Shown here: piece after piece, positions 14,153 through 21,360 of the stretch
Layout: every line of letters starts with the position of its first letter
Numbering within the stretch: position 1 is the first letter of the stretch
Assembly: GCA_963975495.1 (NCBI GenBank)
Contig: CAXBID010000014.1
Location: 1 to 29,208 of the forward strand
From: CAXBID01 sp963975495
Lineage (GTDB): Bacteria > Bacteroidota > Bacteroidia > Flavobacteriales > Flavobacteriaceae
Length of the DNA: 29,208 nt
Direction: 5' to 3'
Position numbers and translations under genes: made by a program
The notes under the pieces: model-generated
What the model saw: only the letters and a program-made list of their open reading frames with translations
Database searches by the model: none
Told to the model about the DNA's origin: nothing

Positions 14153-16284
14153 GACGGGATTTTTCAAATCTAACTTTAAATACAGTTAGTAAACAAGAGA
14201 CAAGAAAGCGTGCAGATAACGAAGACGTTTGGAACACCCCGGAAGGGATTCCTGTAAAAAAACATTTTTCAAAACACGATATTGAACAAGCGGAACATTT
14301 ACAATTTGCTGCGGGATTGCCACCTTTTACAAGAGGGCCATACAGCACTATGTATGTTACCAGACCTTGGACCATTCGTCAATATGCTGGGTTTTCAACA
14401 GCCGAAGAGTCTAATGCGTTTTATAGAAGAAACCTTGCTGCTGGACAAAAAGGACTCTCCGTAGCGTTCGATTTAGCAACCCATCGTGGCTACGATTCGG
14501 ACCATCCACGTGTTACTGGCGATGTTGGTAAAGCGGGAGTTGCTATTGATTCTATTTTGGATATGGAGATTTTATTCGACCAAATTCCTTTAGATAAAAT
14601 GTCGGTTTCTATGACCATGAACGGTGCCGTATTGCCCATTATGGCATTTTATATTGCAGCTGCAAAAAAACAAGGTGTTGCTTTAAATCACTTAAGCGGA
14701 ACCATTCAAAATGATATTTTAAAGGAATTTATGGTGCGAAACACGTATATCTATCCACCATTACCATCCATGAAAATTATTGGTGATATTTTTGAATATA
14801 CCACCAAATACATGCCAAAATTCAATTCTATTTCTATCAGTGGCTACCACATGCAAGAAGCTGGTGCCACCGCCGATATTGAGTTGGCTTACACTTTAGC
14901 CGATGGAATGGAATACATCAGAACAGGATTAAAATCTGGATTGAAAATTGATGAATTTGCACCAAGATTATCCTTTTTTTGGGCGGTAGGTATGAACCAT
15001 TTTATGGAAATTGCCAAAATGCGTGCGGCGCGTATGTTGTGGGCAAAAATCATCAAACAATTCAATCCTCAAAACCCAAAATCTATGGCGTTGAGAACCC
15101 ACAGTCAAACCTCTGGTTGGAGTTTGAGTGAGCAAGACCCCTTTAATAACGTGGCAAGAACCTGTGTGGAAGCCATGGCAGCTGGACTTGGTGGCACACA
15201 ATCTTTACATACCAATGCTTTGGATGAAGCGATTGCGTTACCAACCGATTTTTCCGCTAGAATTGCAAGAAACACACAAATTTATATTCAAGATGAAACG
15301 CAAATAACCAAAGCTGTAGACCCATGGGCAGGCTCTTATTATGTGGAATATTTAACACAGGAAATTGCCAAAAAAGCATGGGAGCTTATTGAGGAAGTTG
15401 AGGAATTAGGTGGTATGGCAAAAGCTATTGAAACTGGGGTTCCAAAAATGCGTATTGAAGAAGCTTCGGCACGTAAACAAGCACGGTTAGATTCTGGACA
15501 AGATATATTGGTTGGGGTAAATAAATACAGAACCAAAGAAAAGTCAAATATTGAAATATTGGAAGTTGATAATACAGCTGTAAGAGATTCTCAAATAGCC
15601 CGATTGAATAAAATGAAAGCTGAAAGAAACCAAGCGGTAGTAGATTCTAATTTGGCTGCATTATCTAAATGTGCTGAAACAGGAAAAGGTAATTTATTGG
15701 AATTGGCTGTTGAAGCCGCTGAAAATTTTGCTACTTTAGGTGAAATATCGGATGCTTTAGAAGTCCATTTTGGAAGACATAAAGCAGATACTAAATTAAT
15801 AAGTGGCGTGTATAGTAAAGAAGTTAAAAACGACAGTATGTTTGCCAAAGCGCAACAATTAGCAGATACTTTTGCAAAAGTTGAAGGACGAAGGCCTCGA
15901 GTAATGATTGCAAAAATGGGACAAGATGGACACGATAGAGGCGCTAAAGTGGTAGCATCCAGTTTTGCAGATTTAGGATTTGATGTTGATATGGGGTCAT
16001 TATTTCAAACGCCGGAAGAAGTTGCAAAACAGGCTATTGAAAATGATGTTCATTTTGTAGGCGCATCCAGTTTAGCCGCGGGGCATAAAACATTGATTCC
16101 TAATTTAATAAATACTCTAGAAGAACTGGGACGACCAGATATTATGGTTTTTGCTGGTGGTGTTATCCCAGAGCAAGATTATGACTATTTGTTAGAAAGA
16201 AAAGTAGTTGGAATCTTTGGTCCAGGTACTGTAATTTCTGAAGCAGCGATTAGTATCATGAAAAAATATTTAGAACAAGAATAA
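14149..16284 (+). CDS. mutB: Methylmalonyl-CoA mutase large (alpha) catalytic subunit
   Basis: A 711-residue adenosylcobalamin-dependent mutase. The N-terminal barrel shows FTRGPYSTMYVTRPWTIRQY, the substrate-binding region, then GLSVAFDLATHRGYDSDHPR and SISGYHMQEAGA. The C-terminal B12 domain has GQDGHDRGAKVV with His595 as the lower cobalt ligand. Length is normal. It catalyses the reversible rearrangement of succinyl-CoA to (R)-methylmalonyl-CoA. It is the last gene of the operon; downstream lie an 18-bp palindrome and a MITE-like element. The convergent gene encodes MeaB, which protects and loads this enzyme with cofactor. No cobalamin synthesis genes are in the window, so B12 comes from elsewhere in the genome or from uptake. 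Confidence 0.96.
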   Translation: MRRDFSNLTLNTVSKQETRKRADNEDVWNTPEGIPVKKHFSKHDIEQAEHLQFAAGLPPFTRGPYSTMYVTRPWTIRQYAGFSTAEESNAFYRRNLAAGQKGLSVAFDLATHRGYDSDHPRVTGDVGKAGVAIDSILDMEILFDQIPLDKMSVSMTMNGAVLPIMAFYIAAAKKQGVALNHLSGTIQNDILKEFMVRNTYIYPPLPSMKIIGDIFEYTTKYMPKFNSISISGYHMQEAGATADIELAYTLADGMEYIRTGLKSGLKIDEFAPRLSFFWAVGMNHFMEIAKMRAARMLWAKIIKQFNPQNPKSMALRTHSQTSGWSLSEQDPFNNVARTCVEAMAAGLGGTQSLHTNALDEAIALPTDFSARIARNTQIYIQDETQITKAVDPWAGSYYVEYLTQEIAKKAWELIEEVEELGGMAKAIETGVPKMRIEEASARKQARLDSGQDILVGVNKYRTKEKSNIEILEVDNTAVRDSQIARLNKMKAERNQAVVDSNLAALSKCAETGKGNLLELAVEAAENFATLGEISDALEVHFGRHKADTKLISGVYSKEVKNDSMFAKAQQLADTFAKVEGRRPRVMIAKMGQDGHDRGAKVVASSFADLGFDVDMGSLFQTPEEVAKQAIENDVHFVGASSLAAGHKTLIPNLINTLEELGRPDIMVFAGGVIPEQDYDYLLERKVVGIFGPGTVISEAAISIMKKYLEQE

Positions 16285-16313
16285 TAGAATGACTGCTCAA
16301 TTATGAAGCCCTA

Positions 16314-16331
16314 TATTGTAATATTACAATA
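16314..16331. repeat. 18-bp perfect A/T-rich palindrome after mutB
   Basis: TATTGTAATATTACAATA is its own reverse complement over 18 bp. It starts 30 bp after the mutB stop and is followed by CAATGCTTTTTTTT. With no loop it is a weak RNA hairpin, so a protein-binding site or a poor bidirectional terminator are both possible. Confidence 0.5.
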
Positions 16332-16345
16332 CAATGCTTTTTTTC

Positions 16346-16512
16346 AGTACATGACAAAAAATTAGATTGACTTTCTGTAAACTGCACTAATCCTGCTGAA
16401 ATTGACACCTGTCAGGTTTTTAAAACCTGACAGGTCTGGAATATCTGAGATTATTAAACATCTGACAATTAATTATATAACATTTATTTTTCAATTTTTG
16501 TCATGTACTTAG
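16346..16512. mobile_element. MITE-like element, copy B
   Basis: Starts AGTACATGACAAAA and ends with its exact reverse complement (16496-16509) plus TTAG, as in copy A at 313-477; 164 bp between inverted-repeat ends versus 162 bp. The centre has ACCTGTCAGGTTTT (16407-16420) paired perfectly with AAAACCTGACAGGT (16422-16435) around a single T. The stem sequence differs from copy A yet stays complementary, while AGGTCTGGA and the termini are conserved. It has no coding capacity. It was probably mobilised by an enzyme encoded elsewhere, if it is mobile at all. Confidence 0.72.
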
Positions 16513-16545
16513 GTTTTTTTTAAAATGTCTAATCATGGTTTTATT

Positions 16546-16569
16546 CATTCCTGCGAAGGCAAGAACCCA
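16546..16569. repeat. Short hairpin repeat, family I, intergenic copy
   Basis: CATTCCTGCGAAGGCAAGAA followed by CCCA; 23 of 24 bases match the copy at 5570-5593. One arm base differs (A for G), weakening the stem. It lies 34 bp after MITE-like copy B and 48 bp from the meaB stop. Confidence 0.75.
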
Positions 16570-16616
16570 CCTTTATATAATTTATTTCAATTGAAAAGAA
16601 GGAATAAAACAGAGTA

Positions 16617-17621
16617 TCAAAACGTTTTTTTAAAAACGACAATAATCTGTTGGGCGGCTTTTACAGGTGATATTTTAGAAGCAATAATATCCTTTTCTAA
16701 AGTGGAAAGCTTGCTACTAATATTTTTGGAACCATAAAACATGTGCTTTAGTTCTTCATCAATATTATTATACATCCATTGTATTTGTTGACGGGTTCTG
16801 TTTTCATTGAAGTAATCGTTTTTATCAACCAGTTTTTTAAATTCTAAAATGGTATCCCAAACGTTATCAATTCCTATGTTTTTAGTAGAAGAGGCGGTAC
16901 TGACCACGGGTGTCCACCCTGACTCTGATTGCGGGAAAATATGAAGTGCATTTTGATACTGCCTTTTGGCCATCTCGCTCATGCGTATATTATCGCCATC
17001 CGCTTTATTAATAACCACCATATCGGCCATTTCCATAATGCCTTTTTTAATGCCTTGTAATTCATCACCAGCACCAGCTAACATCAACAGTAAAAAGAAA
17101 TCAGTCATACCATGAACTGCCGTTTCAGATTGCCCAACACCCACTGTTTCAATTAAAATCACATCATAACCTGCCGCTTCGCAAAGCAACATAGTTTCTC
17201 CGGTTTTGTTAGCAACCCCACCAAGCGTATCGCCGGAAGCTGATGGCCTAATATAAGCATCGTCCATCTGTCCCAAGGCTTCCATACGTGTTTTGTCACC
17301 TAGAATACTTCCTTTGGAGCGTTGGCTACTTGGGTCTATTGATAAAATGGCAACTTTACTTCCTTGTTTGATAAGGTGCATACCAAAAGCTTCAATAAAG
17401 GTACTTTTACCAACCCCGGGAACCCCTGTAACACCAATTCTGATAGATTTGCCTGAAGCGGGTAATATGGCTTGAATTATTTCTTTGGCCAGTATTTTGT
17501 CACTTTCTAAATTACTTTCTATTATGGTAATGGCCCTTGAAAGAATCACACGGTCGCCTTTTAAAATGCCATCAATATATGCTTTAGGCGCTAGTCGGTT
17601 TTTTGGTTTGTAGTTCGTCAT
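16617..17621 (-). CDS. meaB: Methylmalonyl-CoA mutase-associated GTPase
   Basis: A 334-residue SIMIBI-class GTPase of the MeaB/ArgK family. Walker A is GVTGVPGVGKSTF; IDPSSQRSKGSILGDKTRM and ETVGVGQSE are the family's switch regions, and NKADGD is the guanine-specificity motif. MeaB binds the mutase, gates cofactor loading by adenosyltransferase and removes inactivated cobalamin, using GTP. The normal length and full motif set indicate a working protein. It is transcribed toward mutB from the opposite side, so it belongs to the same pathway but a separate transcript. TATCTTTA, close to the Bacteroidota -7 consensus TAnnTTTG, lies 22 bp upstream of the start (17644-17651), without a visible -33 TTG. 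Confidence 0.95.
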   Translation of the reverse strand: MTNYKPKNRLAPKAYIDGILKGDRVILSRAITIIESNLESDKILAKEIIQAILPASGKSIRIGVTGVPGVGKSTFIEAFGMHLIKQGSKVAILSIDPSSQRSKGSILGDKTRMEALGQMDDAYIRPSASGDTLGGVANKTGETMLLCEAAGYDVILIETVGVGQSETAVHGMTDFFLLLMLAGAGDELQGIKKGIMEMADMVVINKADGDNIRMSEMAKRQYQNALHIFPQSESGWTPVVSTASSTKNIGIDNVWDTILEFKKLVDKNDYFNENRTRQQIQWMYNNIDEELKHMFYGSKNISSKLSTLEKDIIASKISPVKAAQQIIVVFKKTF

Positions 17622-17883
17622 TTTTGGCTTGAAAATACAGATATAAAGATACTGATAATGTTAAAAAATGCCGTGTGTTTTTGAGTGTTATTTCAATAAA
17701 AACATTACAAACTAGGGAGATTGGATTGGATTGCCATAGGTTATGAAATATAGTGATTTTACTGGAATTTCTTATTTGACTTTGTAAAAATTTGGTGGTC
17801 TTACTAAACAGGCAAATACCTCTCGGAAAGCTTATAATAGCTATGTTTTATAGGGTACATTGTTGCCCAAAGTACTTTTCACG

Positions 17884-18174
17884 TTAGGCTATTTCAATAT
17901 TCAGATGTTTGCCAAGTCCTAATTCAATCAGCTTGTAGTAAGTTGAAACTTGAATATCGCTTAATCCGCGTTCAATTCGAGATATGTAGCTTTTTTTCGT
18001 TCCAGTTCTTTCCGCAAGTTCTTCTTGAGTTAGGTTTGCTTCTTTACGAGCTTCCTTTAGCATGACACCCAACCGAAAAGCAAGAGAGTCAGCATCATAT
18101 TTATCACGCTTTTCAGTTCCTTTTTTTCCGTATGTTCCAATGAGGATGTCCTCAAAATCAGTTACATTTTTCAT
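17884..18174 (-). CDS. XRE-family antitoxin (HigA-like)
   Basis: A 96-residue DNA-binding protein. Residues about 33-85 form a helix-turn-helix of the XRE/Cro type: FRLGVMLKEARKEANLTQEELAERTG then KKSYISRIERG and a partner helix. The N-terminal FEDILIGTYGKKGTEKRDKYDADSL region is common in antitoxins that pair with HigB/Gp49-type RelE-fold toxins. The start ATG lies 1-4 bases after the end of the toxin frame at 18176, the usual toxin-first order. It should bind the toxin and repress its own promoter upstream of the toxin. The spacer between this gene and meaB (17622-17883) shows no gene. Confidence 0.82.
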   Translation of the reverse strand: MKNVTDFEDILIGTYGKKGTEKRDKYDADSLAFRLGVMLKEARKEANLTQEELAERTGTKKSYISRIERGLSDIQVSTYYKLIELGLGKHLNIEIA

Positions 18175-18177
18175 ATC

Positions 18178-18499
18178 AGTTATTTTTGTCTTTTAAATAT
18201 TTTTTTTTAGTTTCTCTACAAGTTTGATTTCCTTTCCCGGTGTTTTTTTGAGTTTTCTTTACAAAGCAATTTGTGAGTACAACTAAATTTCCATCATCGA
18301 AAAAGCACAAAATCCTTATGCTCTTAAAAGTCGTAATCACACGCACTTCATAAATTCCGTCTGTGTTTTCGAGATATTTAAAGAATTTTTTCGGGACTTG
18401 CCTTTCAAAACGAACCAAGTCTAAAACGTATCCGATTTTCTCTCGAACTTTTTCGTCTTGGGCTTTATTTTCTTCAAGCAGAAATAGGTGGCAAATGGT
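18178..18499 (-). pseudogene. HigB/Gp49-like toxin, damaged
   Basis: The RelE-superfamily toxin core is plain: VPKKFFKYLENTDGIYEVRV, then SIRILCFFDDGNLVVLTNCFVKKTQ. The open frame extends upstream of the TTG at 18418 to 18499 and encodes EENKAQDEKVREKIGYVLDL, normal family sequence, but contains no ATG and stops before the N-terminal strand. Downstream of a seven-A run (18243-18249) the frame is off by one: removing an A restores KTPGKEIKLVEKLKK, the expected C-terminal helix. A second run of nine A (18198-18206) shifts back, so about 14 residues are scrambled. Homopolymer sequencing error could explain the two indels but not the missing start. As read, it is probably inactive. Confidence 0.7.
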
Positions 18500-18631
18500 T
18501 TACAAAGCGATTTATTAAAAAATAATAGAATTTAAATCGGACATTTTAAATGCTCACCATAGTTTTTGCCGAAACACGCCACAGCTCATATAAACGTTAA
18601 ACGAACTCCTTTTTCATAAGACCCAAATAAT

Positions 18632-20122
18632 TTAAACCTTAGACCTTAACGACTTAAAAAACACAAAACCAAAGCCTAAAAATAGCATCAGGTGGAAGGG
18701 AAAGAGTCCGAAATCGCCACCCTGGTCGCCCACAATAAAGGCGCTATACATGCCAAAGGCGAAATAGAGCATTAATAAACCTTCGAAAATGACGTGTACG
18801 GATACTGTTTTTTTGATGTATTTATTCTTTTTTAGGTTGTCCTTGAATTTACTCATATTGAATTTTGGTGTACGTACAAATTCGCTTTTTTTACCTAAAT
18901 GCCCTTCTAAAACAGCTATGGTGTTATGTAGTGAAAAGCCCATGGCTATTGAGAAAAATACAAAAAACATGCCTATATAATTGACGAAGTTTTTTATACC
19001 GCCGCCGTATATGTTTTTGTACATAAACCAATAGCAAATAAAAAATATAAGTGTGCTTATTATAAAAAAGCTCATAACTACAAAATACGATTTTAAATGG
19101 GCGTATTCGTTTTTGATGTAAAGCATGGGGATACTTAAAACAGCTACGATTAAGATGTTTAAAAACATGGTGCTATTTAGTAAATGCAATAACCCGTGTA
19201 CTTTTGTTTTTGCTGAAATATTTTGATTTTTTAAAACGCGCCAAAGCATTTTTTTAAAATTTTCGGCACCGCCTTTGTTCCATCTAAATTGTTGTGAACG
19301 TGCTGCACTTATAACTACGGGAAGTTCTGCAGGAGTTTCAACATCTTCTAAATATTTGAATTTCCAGTTTTTTAATTGGGCCCGGTAGCTTAAATCCAGA
19401 TCTTCGGTTAGGGTGTCGCCTTCCCAATTTCCAGCGTCTATAATACAGTCTTTACGCCATACACCGGCGGTGCCATTAAAATTTATAAAATGCCCTTTGC
19501 TGTTTCGGCCCACTTGTTCGAGTGTAAAATGCACATCGAGTGCAAAGGCTTGAATTTTTGTGAGTATGGAGTAGTTTCGGTTAATATGCCCCCAACGGGT
19601 TTGTACCACTCCAATTTTAGGATTTTTAAAATAAGGAACGGTGCGTTTTAACCAATCTTCTTCGGGTAGGAAATCCGAATCGAAAATAGCAATGTATTCG
19701 CCTTTTGCAATTTTCAATCCTTCTTTAAGTGCACCTGCTTTAAAGCCTGTTCTATTGGTTCGAGTGATGTGTTGAATATCTAAACCTGTAGCTTGGATTT
19801 TTTTGATATGCTGGCGGGTAGTTTCAATGGTTTCATCCGTAGAATCATCCAAAACTTGAATCTCTAATTTATCTTTTGGATAATCAATTTTAGCAATGTT
19901 ATCCAGTAAACGCTCCATAACATACATTTCATTGTAAACAGGAAGTTGTATAGTGACGTATGGAATGTCGTTAGGATTTGAAAAATCAAATGTTTCGCAA
20001 TTATCCTTATTCTTTTTTGAAGTTAGATAATTAAATAGCAGATTTAGTTGCGCCAATGCGTAAGCAAATATCATTAAAAGCGCAACGGTGTATATTACTA
20101 TAACTATGGTTTCTAAAATCAT
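18632..20122 (-). CDS. Membrane GT2 glycosyltransferase, cellulose-synthase-like
   Basis: A 496-residue processive-type family 2 glycosyltransferase. An N-terminal membrane helix (residues 3-28) precedes the GT-A domain with PYVTIQLPVYNE, DDSTDET, the FDSDF metal site, TEDLDL and QQFRWNKGG, the Q..RW motif shared by cellulose synthase and similar enzymes. The C-terminal part has at least four hydrophobic helices that could form a transport channel. It adds sugar from a nucleotide-sugar donor at the cytoplasmic face; product unknown. The start overlaps the upstream GT2 gene by 4 bp (ATGA). No PilZ domain or cellulose accessory genes are visible, so cellulose itself is unlikely to be proven from this. 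Confidence 0.88.
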   Translation of the reverse strand: MILETIVIVIYTVALLMIFAYALAQLNLLFNYLTSKKNKDNCETFDFSNPNDIPYVTIQLPVYNEMYVMERLLDNIAKIDYPKDKLEIQVLDDSTDETIETTRQHIKKIQATGLDIQHITRTNRTGFKAGALKEGLKIAKGEYIAIFDSDFLPEEDWLKRTVPYFKNPKIGVVQTRWGHINRNYSILTKIQAFALDVHFTLEQVGRNSKGHFINFNGTAGVWRKDCIIDAGNWEGDTLTEDLDLSYRAQLKNWKFKYLEDVETPAELPVVISAARSQQFRWNKGGAENFKKMLWRVLKNQNISAKTKVHGLLHLLNSTMFLNILIVAVLSIPMLYIKNEYAHLKSYFVVMSFFIISTLIFFICYWFMYKNIYGGGIKNFVNYIGMFFVFFSIAMGFSLHNTIAVLEGHLGKKSEFVRTPKFNMSKFKDNLKKNKYIKKTVSVHVIFEGLLMLYFAFGMYSAFIVGDQGGDFGLFPFHLMLFLGFGFVFFKSLRSKV

Positions 20123-20811
20123 TTTTTAATACTGTATTTAAAAATCCAACCCAAGATTTTTACGCCTGCAAATATAGCACCTTTTAACGTGCCAGACACC
20201 TTTGAAACGCCAATTCTGTTTCGGTAATTTACTGGTACTTCGGTATATGTAAGTTTTTGTTTAATGGCTTTAAGTTGCATTTCTACGGTCCAACCATAGG
20301 TTTTATCTTCCATATTAAGTGCTAATAACGTATCATATTTTATAGCTCTAAAAGGACCCAAATCTGTAAATTTTGCACTAAAAAATAATCGCATAAGATT
20401 AGTGGCTAGCCAATTGCCAAAAATTTGTGGCGTTGTCATAGAACCGTCTTCCCTAAGTTTTTTAACACGAGCGCCAATTACAAAATCGATATCATCTTCA
20501 ATTATTGGAGCAACAATTTTTGTTAGCTCTTCAGGATAATCGCTGTAATCGCCATCTAAAAATACAATAATATCTGGTTTTTCGTTTTGGTTTACAATGT
20601 ACTGCATGCCCTTTAAACAGGCGTAGCCATAGCCTTTATTGCTTTCGGTTAAAACGGTTGCGCCAGCTTTTTTGGCATTGATTTCAGTATCATCCGTTGA
20701 ATTATTGCTAACTACAATAACCTCTTCAACATGTTTGGGAATAGCGTTAATGACTTGCCCAATGGAACCTGCTTCATTGTAAGCAGGAATGATGACTTTT
20801 ATTTTCGTCAT
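20119..20811 (-). CDS. GT2 glycosyltransferase, dolichyl/polyprenyl-phosphate mannose synthase-like
   Basis: A 230-residue family 2 glycosyltransferase without C-terminal membrane helices. IIPAYNEAGSIGQVI, VVSNNSTDDT and FLDGDYSDYP (the metal-binding DxD) mark the GT-A fold, and GARVKK and RNRIGVSKVSGT match the polyprenyl-phosphate sugar synthase group (DPM1-like). It would charge a lipid carrier from a nucleotide sugar. It overlaps the following membrane GT2 gene by 4 bp, so both are made together. A lipid-linked sugar donor is what the GT-C enzyme at 5009-6553 would need, although the genes are 13.5 kb apart. Subfamily is inferred from overall pattern. Confidence 0.85.
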   Translation of the reverse strand: MTKIKVIIPAYNEAGSIGQVINAIPKHVEEVIVVSNNSTDDTEINAKKAGATVLTESNKGYGYACLKGMQYIVNQNEKPDIIVFLDGDYSDYPEELTKIVAPIIEDDIDFVIGARVKKLREDGSMTTPQIFGNWLATNLMRLFFSAKFTDLGPFRAIKYDTLLALNMEDKTYGWTVEMQLKAIKQKLTYTEVPVNYRNRIGVSKVSGTLKGAIFAGVKILGWIFKYSIKK

Positions 20812-20847
20812 TGAAGGTCTAATAAATTATTTTCTTTTTTGAAGGCT

Positions 20848-21287
20848 TTAAAAACTCTTCCAAGTTTTAATTTTTTTTCCTGATTTATATTTAGCAGCAG
20901 ACACTAATTTTTCATTTTTGTACATAATAAGGCAATAGCCGTTTTTCTGATTGTTTTTAGTTGACATTTATGATTTACTTTTTCCATGGCATCATAAAAT
21001 TACCACCAATTTGTTTTTTGTCCGTTTACAAGATGGCCTTCCGTTTTCTTTACCCCATTTACGGTGTAAAAATACCAATAATTTATAGGTTTATTATTTA
21101 AAAAATGACCTTCTTTTTCAATGGTTCCGTTTTTATAATAGAATTCCCAATACGCTATTTTCTTATTGTTGTCAAGCCAGCCTTCTACCTTTATAGTTTC
21201 GTTTTTGTAGTGAGTTTTTTGGTATTTCCTTTCCGCGAAAGCGTTTGGTGAGATTAAAATTAATAGGATAAGTAGTGCATGTTTCAT
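20848..21287 (-). pseudogene. YwqK/MORN-like repeat protein, interrupted by a stop and a frameshift
   Basis: ATG at 21285-21287 starts a signal peptide (MKHALLILLILISPNAFA) followed by about four repeats of 22-24 residues with the pattern Y.NG..K.EG....NKK...W.FY. The frame stops at TAA (21000-21002) after NWW, but the same frame continues FYDAMEKVNHKCQLK, exactly the next repeat (WWYFYD expected). At the five-T run 20954-20958 (AAAAA in coding sense) a one-base deletion shifts the frame; adding one A gives NNQKNGYCLIMYKNEKL and then SAAKYKSGKKIKTWKSF, ending at 20848. Two independent lesions argue for a true pseudogene. Bases 21288-21360 before it contain TAACTGCGACTGAAAACTGC, a type of sequence I recall as a recurrent flavobacterial intergenic repeat. 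Confidence 0.75.
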
Positions 21288-21360
21288 TTCACGTTTTGTT
21301 TGCCACGAATTCACTAATATTTTCTTTGGATAACTGATAACTGCGACTGAAAACTGCATA

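Larger units (their letters stand above)
16285..16616. other. Gene-free interval between mutB and meaB, filled with repeats
   Basis: These 332 bp between convergent genes hold an 18-bp perfect palindrome (16314-16331), a T-rich run, a MITE-like element (16346-16512) and a family I hairpin repeat (16546-16569). The remaining bases are A/T-rich. I see no protein-coding gene and no classical G+C-rich terminator except the element hairpins themselves, which may end transcription of both genes. Confidence 0.7.

Noticed and set aside
16525..16737. Plus-strand open frame of 70 codons between mutB and meaB.
   Set aside because: It starts in repeat sequence and then runs antisense through the end of meaB; it has no family resemblance and no leader.
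17883..18602. Integron-like cassette: GTTAGGC at 17883-17889 and GTTAAAC at 18596-18602 flank the toxin-antitoxin genes in the same orientation and match the GTTRRRY core.
   Set aside because: Neither has the complementary RYYYAAC partner at attC distance, and there is no integrase. Seven-base degenerate motifs are expected by chance. A covariance search for attC would settle it.
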